Positions 51,092 to 61,253 of a stretch of 64,000 bases of DNA are shown piece by piece. Source of the stretch: Tetramitus jugosus (Eukaryota; Heterolobosea; Eutetramitea; Acrasida; Vahlkampfiidae). The notes below the pieces were generated by a model, which saw only the letters and a list, made by a program, of their open reading frames with translations, made no database searches and had not been told where the DNA came from. The number at the start of each line of letters is the position of its first letter. The stretch's first letter is position 1. A program made the translations under genes and the position numbers. The stretch lies in contig OW569352.1 in assembly GCA_937625935.1 (NCBI GenBank), positions 186,001 to 250,000 of the forward strand, given 5' to 3'.

Positions 51092-51769
51092 TCATTTCGC
51101 TTTTGTTGTTGTGAACAGATGAAGGAGGGTCGTGAGACACCTCCGTTTCACACTGCTCACATATGTTCTTGCTTTCTTTTCTTTAACACACTCTCTCTTG
51201 GTGCTGTCAATGACACTCGCAGCCCTTTTTTCTGCGACCTTCTTTTTGCATCCTGTCTTTATGAGGGCATTGAGAATATCCTCCCTTGTCTCTCCCTCCT
51301 TCCCTATCAAACCGGCCAAAGTATCATGTGAAGTCATGGCTGCATTTCTTTTGGTCAAGCTTCCATTACAGTACAAGTAACTGTCGAACCAGAGTTCCAC
51401 CTGTGTGTCTTTTGGCAGCCTTAATCTGTTGAGTCTATCAACCACTGACACACATATTCTTTTTCTGACTTCATGTGCGGATGAACACTCAACCAGAAGA
51501 TGAACAATAGTATCATCTTCCTCTCCAGTTCCATATAGAATTGTACATTTCGGTACTTCTTGGGTCCTAAGCCCTTTAGAGCGTAGACACTCTTTGCCTT
51601 CTCATAAGACATGATACTACCTTCGTGATATAGTTGTTCATTTCTGTGCACTCCGTTTGCCTTGAGAATTCTAGCTTCATTTAAGGGGAGATGAAATTCA
51701 TTGACATGCACAGAAACATCTCCGGTGTGGAAATAAATTCCATATTTATAGTGTTTGCAAAAGCAAGAT
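51092..51769 (-). pseudogene. Degraded retroelement-like coding fragment abutting tRNA-Leu
   Basis: On the minus strand a frame is open from the edge of the tRNA gene (CFCKHYKYGIYFHTGD at the start) through VNEFHLPLNEARILKANGVH. Around 51560 it must shift by one base into a second frame, LRTQEVPKCTILYG then EEDDTIVHLLVECSSA and RLNRLRLPKDTQ, running to a stop at 51092. The latter has the form of the C-terminal zinc-knuckle tail of non-LTR reverse transcriptases (Cys, then D-T-x2-H-L-L-x-E-C). No catalytic YxDD segment is present, so only the 3' end survives. The call rests on motif shape and is tentative; a decayed host gene is the alternative. Confidence 0.45.
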
Positions 51770-51849
51770 GGCGAGGTGGTCGAGTGGTCTAAGACGCTGT
51801 GTTAAGGCCGCAGTCCTTCGGGGCGCGGGTTCAAATCCCGCCCTCGTCA
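51770..51849 (+). tRNA. tRNA-Leu (anticodon AAG)
   Basis: An intronless 80-nt class II tRNA. The acceptor stem GGCGAGG pairs with CCTCGTC (one G-T), followed by discriminator A. D stem is GTC/GAC, anticodon stem CTGTG/CGCAG with loop TTAAGGC, and anticodon AAG at 51804-51806 (reads CUU, and CUN after inosine). It has a long variable arm around TCCTTCGGGG, and T stem GCGGG/CCCGC with loop TTCAAAT. Internal promoter boxes TGGTCGAGTGG (A) and GGTTCAAATCC (B) are intact. No CCA is encoded. TTTATA lies about 20 bp upstream. Confidence 0.96.
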
Positions 51850-52283
51850 GAGTTTTGCTGTAAAAGAGAGTCGCAGATTACAATGCTCAACCACGATTGT
51901 AAGCGGACATCCATTGCGCGTGATAAAATTTTCACGCTCGTTCATTTGACTCTGAACGGATGCTGCTGTGTAAAAAACAAACACACATCTCACCCCTTAC
52001 CTTGCACCAAGGGTTAAGAGTCCGACCGTCGCTCTCTCCGTTTCAGCGTCGCTTCAGACCCCAAATTGCGTATTCAAAACCAAGACTAGTATCTTGAACA
52101 TACACAAGGCACATAGCTCAACAGGTCTCACAACCAACCCCAGCTACAGCAACACCAAACCTTTTCTGTTGCCAGTAACAACGGTGAAACAAGAACAAGA
52201 ATATCCTCATCTCAGGTGTTACTTATTCCTTTCCAGCCTCGTTCATTCATCTCCATCGTACTTGTGTGACGAACGAGTGATAA
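51850..52283. other. Region between tRNA-Leu and the HMG-box gene
   Basis: 434 bp. After the Pol III terminator it contains no recognisable gene. The last 200 bp are CA- and AAC-rich, as in the leaders of other genes here, and probably form the promoter and 5' UTR of the HMG-box gene. Confidence 0.4.
51854..51857 (+). terminator. RNA polymerase III terminator of tRNA-Leu
   Basis: A TTTT run starts 5 bp after the tRNA 3' end, the usual minimal Pol III stop signal. Confidence 0.6.
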
Positions 52284-52860
52284 ATGAATAACCCTTTTTT
52301 CAACGACCAGCATCATCAAAGTAGTGGCCACATGGGTGATATCACATCTATTCCTCCATCGTCGTCTTCCGCTGTGGCGACGACTACCTCAGCAGCGTCA
52401 TCGTTGGATGACGACTCATTTTTCAGCATGTTGCAATCCATGACTGGCTCAATCAATCCATCATCAAATGTTGTCTCCAACCACAACAACAACAACAACA
52501 ACCACTCGAGCATGTCTCCAGCAGCAGCAGCAGCAGCAATGAATCATCAACAGTGTGCATTGGTGGACAATATCGTGTCACCGACAACAACAACACCTCA
52601 CTCCTCCAACAACCACAACAACAATACGACAACATTCAACAACAGTCCCTATCATCATCACCATCATCACTCATACATCAATTGCAAGATTGAATATCAG
52701 GACCATCAGTGCATTGTGACATCAACCAATGTCAACAGTGTTGTGCTTCGTGGTCTCATGCTCTCACCTCACTCTTTTCAACAATTGTGTACGAGTGGAG
52801 TATTGGATTTGGAGACTTTGAATGCCATTCGATCCTTTGCATTTGCTCAACAACAACAGG

Positions 52861-52894
<34 letters not shown>

Positions 52895-55124
52895 GCAGCA
52901 AGAACAATTGAGTCATACTTCCTCTAGTTTTACATCAATGATGGTGGAGAATAGTGGCACGAGTGGTGCACCTACAATGACTCCTCCCTCTTCTGTTGTT
53001 GGCCGCCTCACATCATTGCACAATTCAAATGATTTGTTGTTGAATGATGAAGACTTGAGTGATGCTAGACCATCATTGATGCTTATCGATCAACAAGCCT
53101 GTGAAAAACAAGAATTGACCACACAAGTACAGAATCATCATCATCATCATCACAAGAATGCACAAGAACCACAACAAAAACAAGAAATGGATGATGTGCT
53201 CGAAGATGAAGAAGATGAGGACGAAGAAGGAGATGAGGATGAAGACGTTCTGACATCCTCTGATGAAAACAAGCAAAAAACACAATCAAGTGTAGCAGGA
53301 GGAGTCACAACAACCAGTCAAAATAACTTGACTGGTTCTCTTGTGAACTCTGTGATGATTCAAAAGATGGACCGAAGAAAAAAGATTGGAAAGAAGCGAA
53401 AGTACGTCAAGAGTGGTCTCTACAGAAAAGACAGAAATGGCAATTTCATCTTTTCTAGTTCTGATAGAGCTCGATTGGCTGTCATTATTGAGAAACCAGA
53501 ACACAATCAAGAGTCTACTAACGGCAATATGGATGACGAAGACACACCTTATTCGTCCTCTATTGAGAGATCTCCATTGGGCTCTGCTGTGAGCACAAGT
53601 GGCTCTGAAGTTTCCTTTATGAATGGCACTTCTCATCATCATCACCACCATGAGAAGGTTGGCACATCTATGAGTGCTTCATCCTCCACTTGTTTGCCAA
53701 TGCTGGTCCCTGAATCATTTGTTCAATCATCGGAATTTTTGTTGTTTTGTAGGGAACAGCGCTCGCTGCTCTCCTCTAGTCTAGAAGATTACTCGAGTGA
53801 AGTTGTTGAATCATTGTTGATTGAACAGTGGAAAGTGTTACCTGCTGTAGAGAAGAGCAGGTATCAGGCATTGGCTCATGGTGGCTCTGTTCAACAGAGG
53901 GATCATTCATCTTTGAATGTCACCATTAATTCTCCACTCTCCTCCACAGCCATCCCAAATGTCAATAGTCCTACAACAACGAATGGTGGTAGTGCTGTGC
54001 TGTTGAACAGTAGCAGCAATAACAACAACAACATGACAAGTGGTGGTGGTGCAACATCATCCTCTGTGGACAATTCATCTGTCACATCGAGTACAAGTAG
54101 CACAGAGGTGTCTGATGGACAGAGCAATCAAAGAGTGAAGAGACCTTTGAACGCTTACAACATTTTCTGCAAGATGCACTTTGAAGAAGTGAAGGAGAAG
54201 AATCCAAACATGAGTATTAATGAACTCTCAAAACTCATGGGTGAAAAGTGGAAACAAATGACGGATCAAGACAAGAAACTGTACTATGACAAGGTAGAGC
54301 ACGGACAACCAAGGTACAAGAAGCCATTGAACTCTTATAATTTGTTTTGCAAGAAGAATTTTGAGGCATTGAAGAAGCAATATCCCAATCAGAGCATCAA
54401 CGTACTCTCAAAGATTATGGGAGAGAAGTGGAAGCGGTTACCAGCCGTTGAAAAGCAACAGTATGTCGAAAGAGCCAAGCAAATATCTGAGCAGCAGAGT
54501 ATGATGGACTTGCAACAGATGAACATGCACGTCGCTCAGAATACCAACAATAGCAACAACAATAGCAATAGTAGTAGCAACAATAGCAACAACCATGTGG
54601 CTGTTAATCATCACAATGCAAGTCACAACAGTCATCTAAACACTAGTCATGCCATTGCTGCTCACAACATTGATGTTCACAATCATCATCTCCACCATCT
54701 CCATCATCAACAACAGCAACAACAACAGTCGCATCACAACCTCCATCTCCATCATCAACACCACTATCATCCAACTCCAGATGCCAATGTTTCTCCCCTT
54801 GCCCTAGCCATTCCCATCCATAATAGCAACCTGCACCCCATGGCCAATCCAAATGCTATTTATTCATCGCCTCTTACTTTTTATCCCCCTAGTTTATTCA
54901 ATGGTGGCCATCACCAAACGCATGCAATGATACAGCCGAATGACGATCTGACATTTAATGGACAAATCCAGTTTGCGAACAGTGTTGCACCTTCAACAAC
55001 AACACCAGTGATGCAGCATCAACCATCTCCACAGCAACAGCAACAGCAGCAACAGCAGCAACAACAACACTACAACTCACTTTTTGCATCAATGGACTCT
55101 AGTGCCACTGACTTTTTCTCGTGA
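52284..55124 (+). CDS. Large HMG-box protein, two clear and one degenerate box
   Basis: A 946-residue intronless nuclear protein. Two canonical HMG boxes are adjacent at about residues 615-680 (RPLNAYNIFCKMHFEEVK to GEKWKQMT) and 690-755 (KPLNSYNLFCKKNFEALK to GEKWKRLP). About residues 475-535 look like a decayed third box (SEFLLFCREQRSLL to LIEQWKVLPAVEKSRYQAL). A basic KKIGKKRKYVKSG at about 365 may be a nuclear signal or AT-hook-like. The rest is Gln, Asn, His, Ser and acidic runs. HMG boxes bend DNA; whether it is a sequence-specific factor or a chromatin protein cannot be told. Confidence 0.88.
52848..52907 (+). repeat. CAA/CAG array coding poly-Gln
   Basis: A nearly pure CAA array with two CAG codons and interrupting Glu codons, coding about 20 residues of poly-Gln in the HMG-box protein. 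A second, mixed CAG/CAA tract lies at about 55032-55068 near its C-terminus. Length polymorphism between strains is likely. Confidence 0.75.
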
Positions 55125-55527
55125 TAGTTGTCTACACATTTGAGTATGGTTTGTTCCATTTATTCATATTTTTTCACCTTATTTTGACCTGACGGGAGCG
55201 CACCATGATACACAAGAGTACAATCGAGAGAAAGAAAGCGTGGACTATTATGATGACAAGGCTGACCAACTCCATATGTCGCTTTTTCATCCTAATAAAA
55301 CCGTACAACAACCTCGAACAGTGCTGCTGTTTAAGAATTGGGCAATCTGCCGAGCAGCCTGATTCTGTCCGATGAAGCAATTGTTTTAACTCAACCAACA
55401 ACAAAACACAAACATCTTAATTGACCTCCAGGTAAGTACTATGCTCATTTTTTCCTTGTCATTCCTATGTCTTTCACTTTTTCGAGCCGAAAAATACGCC
55501 CAAATACCGAATAAAAAACAATTACTT
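55125..55527. other. Intergenic region and probable 5' UTR intron of the Nudix gene
   Basis: About 400 bp. A strong donor CCAGGTAAGT at 55428-55437 with T-rich DNA after it suggests an intron in the 5' UTR of the Nudix gene, ending at an AG before 55528, for example TTTCGAG near 55487. The ATG at 55441 would then lie in the intron. No other gene is seen. Confidence 0.4.
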
Positions 55528-56319
55528 ATGATCAGATACCTACCCTCCCTCCGTCTGAGAAAATCAGTCGATGCCTCGCCCATAGTTGCAGACTTCTCGT
55601 CAAGCATCTTCCATTACTTTGGGAAGGACAGTCAGTGTTGTACCATGCAAATTCAGATTGAAGATCTGAAAGCGCCTCTCGAGATGACTATCCACCCGAC
55701 GGCAGATGATGACACGCATCTGTCTGGATCAGAAGTTGCCGTCATGATGGGACGTGCTCCTGATTGTCCCATGTTTCAACTCAATACCAATCCTGATCTA
55801 AGGACAGATTGGAATCAGCTCAAGGACCTCAATTCAAACAAGTGTACTTTGGTCGGAATGGCCGTTCTTATCGAGGATCAAATTCGGCAGCAAGTTCTAA
55901 TTACACAACGTCAGAGTCATATGAGATCATTCAAGGGCGAGTGGGTGTTACCAGGCGGTCACTTTGAATCGTCCGATAAATCATGGAAGCATGCTGCTGC
56001 TCGAGAAGTACAGGAGGAGGTTGGACTTGTTCTTGATCCTGAAACATTTCAACTGTTTGCTGCATGGGAATCAGTGTTTCCTACTCGGTTGACAACTGGT
56101 CTTCCAACGAGACATCACCTTGTGCTTTATTACTACGCAAGGTGGAGTGAAGAACGACCACCACTGCTTACTCTTCAAGAGGAAGAAGTAAAACAAGCAT
56201 TGTGGTTCGATAGAGAGCGAGTGATACAAGAGTTGGGGAGCGATCGATTAGTGATTACTCAGGGCACAAAGTTTTGTCTCGAGAGATGGTTAGACCTCAC
56301 ACCAAATTCACAAGATTAA
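55528..56319 (+). CDS. NUDT17: Nudix hydrolase, NUDT17-like
   Basis: A 263-residue Nudix enzyme. The Nudix box runs PGGHFESSDKSWKHAAAREV then QEEVGL, with the catalytic REVQEE intact and a two-residue insertion before it relative to GX5EX7REUXEEXGU. AAWESVFPTRLTTGLPTRHH and the C-terminal GTKFCLERWL closely match NUDT17, which acts on CoA-type or nucleotide diphosphate substrates (poorly defined). The ORF could begin at 55441, but that ATG follows a splice-donor-like GGTAAGT. NUDT17-like sequence starts after the Met at 55528 (DFSSSIFHYFG), so I chose it. Confidence 0.83.
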   Translation: MIRYLPSLRLRKSVDASPIVADFSSSIFHYFGKDSQCCTMQIQIEDLKAPLEMTIHPTADDDTHLSGSEVAVMMGRAPDCPMFQLNTNPDLRTDWNQLKDLNSNKCTLVGMAVLIEDQIRQQVLITQRQSHMRSFKGEWVLPGGHFESSDKSWKHAAAREVQEEVGLVLDPETFQLFAAWESVFPTRLTTGLPTRHHLVLYYYARWSEERPPLLTLQEEEVKQALWFDRERVIQELGSDRLVITQGTKFCLERWLDLTPNSQD

Positions 56320-56323
56320 AAAT

Positions 56324-58504
56324 TTACTTCCTTTTGCAATACCGAAGACAGTAGCTCAGCATTAAGGTTACGGGTAGTGCAACAAATCCCATTACAAACA
56401 GTATCGCTAATGGTCGAATGGTTGGGAATTGATCATACAGTTGCATAATCATATGCTCCTCCCAGGTAATGTTCTTTCTTGCGACACCGTACCATTGGAA
56501 GAAGTTTGCTTTTCGATTGTTTGCCATGTTAAACTTGAGAATCCCATAGTTTGTTCCCAGGAATTGTTGGAGTGGTAATCCAGGTTGATTCACCTGTTGT
56601 TGCAAGTACCATGATCCCGCATGGATCGATGGTTGCAAATAACGATTCACTCCATAGAACAATAGTAGTTTCATCTCGCCCAACACTGATGATCCATTGG
56701 TAATACCACTGGTTGCCATCTGATCGAGGCACACTGGAATGGCAGACATGTTGCAGATGCGACTCTGGAAGAATTGATGAATGTCACCACCGACGAGTTT
56801 GATGTCTCTGTTTGGATTGTTAATCTTGAATTGACCGAGCATGTTCAATAGACGAATCGTGTCAGGTAGCATGTCACGATGTGTGCTGTACCTCTCCTTC
56901 TCCACTGCATACACGAGTTGAGACATGGTCTGACTCAGGAACAACACTGGTGTCGATGACAGGAGAACAGTGAGCCGATTGGACATTGAGCACGTGTTCA
57001 ACTCATTCTCTAACCAATTGAATTGTTCTTGACCAATCAAGAAGGGCAATGATGAATCATTATCATCATCATATGCTCTCTCAAATCTAAAGTCCAAGAA
57101 GAGGAAGCAAGTGTTGAGCATTTGTTTTGAAAAGTAGACTCGCTTGTACGCATGAGAGGAAACATTGTCATCATCAGTGTCATTGTTGTTCAGAGGAGCA
57201 GCATCATGATGATCTGTTTGTGCACGATTCGACGACAAGTTGGACTCATTATTCTCTTGTTGTTGTGCTTCTTCTTCTTCTTCTTGTTGTTCTTGTTCTT
57301 CTTGTTGTTCTTGTTGTTCTTGTTGTTCTTGTTGTTGATTCACATGAATGTAATGTACGTGATTATTCACAGTCCTATTGTTATCAACATGCTGAGTGGA
57401 ATGTTGTTGTAATGTCGACTCGAGTCGCAATGCATATTGATATTCGTAGAATGCGATACGACCTGCCATTCTCACTCGATCTCTAATCATCATTGTTTGC
57501 CTTCGATGAGTAGTAGATACAGATGATGATTCATGATCCAGATTATTAAACACATCGTGATCATCTGGTATCATCCAATGAGCACCCACTCTCATCAATT
57601 GTTTCATTGACGGGTGATTCCATGTACTTCTATACACATTTCTATACATTTCAATCACTGTATCCAAACTAGGTATCATCTGATCATCATGATTATCAAC
57701 ACTCGTATCACTAGCAGTAGTAGTAGTAGTAGTAGTAGCATCGCTAGTAGTAGTAGTAGTATCACTAGCAGTAGAATGGTGAGTGTCTGATGATAATGAT
57801 GATAGCAGCAACAGTTGTTTGAGAATAGAGTCAGCATAGATTTGATCTCCCAAGTGAATCATTCCCAACCGATCCGATTCATCTCTAATCATTTGTTGAA
57901 TCATAATGTCATCCATGTCTTCATACAGTCGATTGCATGACACGACTAGAATCTTTTCATTTCGATTCTTATTATTATTATGGTGATTGTTGTTGTTGTT
58001 GTTGTTGTTGTTGTCGTCAAGAGTTCTAAAGGTCACGTTGATGAATGATTGATGATTCCATGTCAGTGTGTAATGAGTGTTTGATTTCAATTGATTCAAT
58101 TGTAGGATATTGTAGGGTGGTGACCACCGTTGTGATGATGCTGATGCTGATGATGCTGCTGATGCTGCTGATGATGATGAAGAATAGTGATTGTTGATGT
58201 GTGACAATGGTGAGGAGGATGGTGGTAGATGATGATCCAATAGCAAGTGCAAGTCATGATCATTGATTGAATCATGTTCATACAATTGAACAGAATGATG
58301 ATGATCAGCAGTGGTGGTGGTGGTGGTGGTGGACAAATCTTCATACAGTATTCTCACCTTGTCATGAGACACGTCTCCCATGACCAACAGAAAGTGATCC
58401 TCCTGACTCGTGATACTGCTACATTGTACCACCACTGCAGTCGATATCAACAGAATCAATGTAACTGCAATCACCAACAAATTCTTGTATTGTTGTTGTT
58501 TCAT
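56324..58504 (-). CDS. PhoD-like metallophosphatase, membrane-anchored
   Basis: A 726-residue protein from the chosen ATG at 58504. The signal peptide is KNLLVIAVTLILLISTAVVV, and there is a C-terminal transmembrane helix (LAILFVMGFVALPVTLMLSY) with a short basic tail. Metal-binding motifs of the PhoD group: VVSCNRLYED, IHLGDQIYAD, MIPDDHDVFNN, the TVLLSSTPV strand and KLVGGDIHQFF. Long Asn, Thr/Ser/Asp and Gln/Glu inserts split the domain. PhoD enzymes are secreted phosphodiesterases or alkaline phosphatases. Its stop is 4 bp from the Nudix gene stop, tail to tail. Substrate is unknown. Confidence 0.85.
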   Translation of the reverse strand: MKQQQYKNLLVIAVTLILLISTAVVVQCSSITSQEDHFLLVMGDVSHDKVRILYEDLSTTTTTTTADHHHSVQLYEHDSINDHDLHLLLDHHLPPSSSPLSHINNHYSSSSSAASAASSASASSQRWSPPYNILQLNQLKSNTHYTLTWNHQSFINVTFRTLDDNNNNNNNNNHHNNNKNRNEKILVVSCNRLYEDMDDIMIQQMIRDESDRLGMIHLGDQIYADSILKQLLLLSSLSSDTHHSTASDTTTTTSDATTTTTTTASDTSVDNHDDQMIPSLDTVIEMYRNVYRSTWNHPSMKQLMRVGAHWMIPDDHDVFNNLDHESSSVSTTHRRQTMMIRDRVRMAGRIAFYEYQYALRLESTLQQHSTQHVDNNRTVNNHVHYIHVNQQQEQQEQQEQQEEQEQQEEEEEAQQQENNESNLSSNRAQTDHHDAAPLNNNDTDDDNVSSHAYKRVYFSKQMLNTCFLFLDFRFERAYDDDNDSSLPFLIGQEQFNWLENELNTCSMSNRLTVLLSSTPVLFLSQTMSQLVYAVEKERYSTHRDMLPDTIRLLNMLGQFKINNPNRDIKLVGGDIHQFFQSRICNMSAIPVCLDQMATSGITNGSSVLGEMKLLLFYGVNRYLQPSIHAGSWYLQQQVNQPGLPLQQFLGTNYGILKFNMANNRKANFFQWYGVARKNITWEEHMIMQLYDQFPTIRPLAILFVMGFVALPVTLMLSYCLRYCKRK

Positions 58505-58586
58505 GTTGTTTGGTTGTTGTTTCTCAGTGGTTTTTAGTCGGAAACATTTACAGAAAACTGTGTAGGTGTCTGTCAAACGAAAAAAG

Positions 58587-61130
58587 ATGAATGGCTATTC
58601 AAGTGATGATTTCGAAGATGATTTCGATGAAGATTTCGAAGTAGACATCTCCACACAACAACATCCTTCGTACGCAATGACAACTCAGAATAATGATGAT
58701 GATCTGTATGACGAAGATGATGATGACGACAGCAGGGGCTATGAAGGATACTCATCCTATAACAGTCCCAACAACAACACTAGTGATATGACAAGAGATG
58801 CATACCAGATGAATGAGTCTATCGTTGATGACATTTATGGAAGTACAACTACGAGCCACACGGAGGAGAGCCTTCATGACAATGATCATCAAAACGTCTT
58901 TCCTCATTCCTCTAGAGAGTTTCGATCTGATATGAAAGTAGTTAAGCAAGATACAACAGAAAATGGTATCAAGTTCGAGAACTTAGAGGGCTTCCAAAGA
59001 TACGAAGTACCAGAGAGTGATGATGATGAACAGGAAGAAGAAGCGAAAGAACATGAGAATAGCAAGACGAAGGACGAAATATATGAGTTTGAACAACTGG
59101 AAGGACTTCAAACATATGTCGTAGGAGATAGTTCTTCAGAGGCGTCAGATGATGAGCAAGTGACTCATGCTTATCCTTCTCAACAAGTTCATCACTGGCC
59201 CACTGCTGGTTCTATCCCTTTGCAAGGAGAAAACCTCAGAGAATCAACGCTAGAGACCTATCAAGGAAACATGAAAGAAAAGCAGGAAGAAAATTTTGAG
59301 AGAATAGGACTTAAATCATGTACATTTTCAGGTAACGATTCTGAATCGTCTTCATCCACTTCCCAATCTCCTCAACATGGAGCACGGGAAAAGGAAGATC
59401 AGATACAAAAAGAAACCAACCCAGCTCGGATGATAGAGGGTCTTCCTATGGAGAAGCTCTCTTCCAATCCCATTGCTTCCATAGATGCTCTAACATCTGT
59501 ACGTTCCTTACCACAGAGTCATCCTAACCTAGGCATAGCTTTTTCACAGTTGCAACCGAATAATGGCATGAATGGCCCAAGTGTTAAGAATGTACTGTTT
59601 CAAGAACCGAACAAAACAGGAGAGAAACTTGTTAGTGAAAGTAAAGAGAAGAGAGATACAGAAAGAAGGGAATTACCTTTTTCATTAAGGGCTGATGATG
59701 GTCTGAACCTTAATGAAGAACGAGACACTCTCCTAACCACTCAGCCAATGAGTCAACGGAGTCACACCAAAAACCACAAGTTGAGTTCAGGAAGAGAGAG
59801 TACTTATGATCAAAATCCCAAGGTCTCACTTCATAGATATGAAAATAGCTTGTTGTCCGAGAGTTTAACCTCCAACAACTTTAGTACTAGTTTCCCTTCC
59901 AGAGAAGGCCGACCAATGGATCCAATCTATTCCCGCCGAGAAACCGTACATGTTTATCCAACCAATAGAAAACCAACCTATGATGGTCTTCAGTGGAATA
60001 GGAATGAGGATGTACAGTTCGATAGAGAACCACCAAACTTTGACTATAGACCATATTGTCCTGACAACGGATCAAGAGACATACCCAGTCAAGTTAGAAA
60101 AGAGAGAGAACTCGGAATTCACGAACACCTGAGAGATGAAGCACTGTTGGGAGTTATCATGAAGTTGTATTATAACAATACGATTATTCCCGGAGGTAAG
60201 AGGGGATACACAAGTACATACTCCAGAATTCACAACACAACAAGCAGAAACAACTATTATCTGACGGAATCAGAGAGTCATACCGTGTCACCTCGGACAA
60301 ATCTCTCAGAAAGTCGAAAGAGGATCCAAAACTTTGCCGGGAAGAGAAATGTGAAGAGGAACGATGTTACATCGAGAATTGCCTCCAGGAATGAAGAATA
60401 TGATATAGAAAATGAATTTATGGATAGTGAATCCATGTCCCAAATTGTACTTGAACAGGTGTTGAAACTGTCAAATTCTCTCGACGTTATGAAGAGACAG
60501 TCGATACTGTTTCCTCTTTTGTTGGATTTGTGCGAATCACTATCTCAATGCCTGCTCAGCACGACAGAAGAGCAAGACTGTATCTCCTACATAGTATACA
60601 ACGGCTCGATCTCAACGAATACTTTCTCTATCCACCAGAAACTAATGTCTATACTTCCCTTCTCCTCATCATTCCATCAATCTGGTCAACCAGTCAAATA
60701 CAAACTTGATTACTGGTTAACAAGAGAGCATATTAATGTTCTAATTGTGATTTGTTGTAAAATATTGCGGATTGAAAGTCAAGGACCATCCAATCACTCT
60801 CTCATTCCCAAGCCATTGTACACTGCAGAAATTGGTCCAAAGTTCACAAATTCTGAACCACTCTCCAACAACAGCAGAACAAAAGTGTCCCAAGATGGCA
60901 GAATCCCAACATCAATAGGGCTGAATCAAATGATCGAGCAGGACATAACATTTCAAATCGAGGCCAAATTGTTTCACTTGACGGGAGATTACCGAAGCAG
61001 AAGACCTCAGCTGGTCCAAGAACAGCTGGAGGACACATTGAACGAAATGCTCAGGGATTCATCGATTCAAGATCTTCTCGTCAAGAGAGTAGTGAATAAA
61101 ATGATGTCAAGTCGATCATTTTATTATTAA
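58587..61130 (+). CDS. Large acidic protein with conserved C-terminal helices, unknown
   Basis: An 847-residue intronless protein that I do not recognise. The start MNGYSSDDFEDDFDEDFEVD is strongly acidic. Two short related motifs, FENLEGFQRYEV and FEQLEGLQTYVV, each followed by an acidic Ser/Asp run, lie about 110 bp apart (near 58974 and 59087). The middle 400 residues are Ser/Asn-rich and disordered. From about residue 610 a helical, hydrophobic domain begins (IVLEQVLKLSNSLDVMKRQS, LFPLLLDLCESLSQCLL), ending in QLVQEQLEDTLNEML. The acidic start resembles those of some ciliary proteins, but this is not evidence of function. Confidence 0.7.
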   Translation: MNGYSSDDFEDDFDEDFEVDISTQQHPSYAMTTQNNDDDLYDEDDDDDSRGYEGYSSYNSPNNNTSDMTRDAYQMNESIVDDIYGSTTTSHTEESLHDNDHQNVFPHSSREFRSDMKVVKQDTTENGIKFENLEGFQRYEVPESDDDEQEEEAKEHENSKTKDEIYEFEQLEGLQTYVVGDSSSEASDDEQVTHAYPSQQVHHWPTAGSIPLQGENLRESTLETYQGNMKEKQEENFERIGLKSCTFSGNDSESSSSTSQSPQHGAREKEDQIQKETNPARMIEGLPMEKLSSNPIASIDALTSVRSLPQSHPNLGIAFSQLQPNNGMNGPSVKNVLFQEPNKTGEKLVSESKEKRDTERRELPFSLRADDGLNLNEERDTLLTTQPMSQRSHTKNHKLSSGRESTYDQNPKVSLHRYENSLLSESLTSNNFSTSFPSREGRPMDPIYSRRETVHVYPTNRKPTYDGLQWNRNEDVQFDREPPNFDYRPYCPDNGSRDIPSQVRKERELGIHEHLRDEALLGVIMKLYYNNTIIPGGKRGYTSTYSRIHNTTSRNNYYLTESESHTVSPRTNLSESRKRIQNFAGKRNVKRNDVTSRIASRNEEYDIENEFMDSESMSQIVLEQVLKLSNSLDVMKRQSILFPLLLDLCESLSQCLLSTTEEQDCISYIVYNGSISTNTFSIHQKLMSILPFSSSFHQSGQPVKYKLDYWLTREHINVLIVICCKILRIESQGPSNHSLIPKPLYTAEIGPKFTNSEPLSNNSRTKVSQDGRIPTSIGLNQMIEQDITFQIEAKLFHLTGDYRSRRPQLVQEQLEDTLNEMLRDSSIQDLLVKRVVNKMMSSRSFYY

Positions 61131-61253
61131 AATATATGCAGATTGATTGGTTGTGTCAGCTAGTCAGTCAGTCATTCATTTGTTGTACATTTCATTTGTG
61201 TTGTGCGTGTGTGCAGATTCATTGGAGGTCTCGAGAGACACTCTAGAATCTAT

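Noticed and set aside
57240-57345. TTC/TTG repeat array as a possible CRISPR or satellite
   Set aside because: It is the Gln/Glu-coding low-complexity part of the PhoD-like gene; no spacer-repeat structure exists anywhere in the window.
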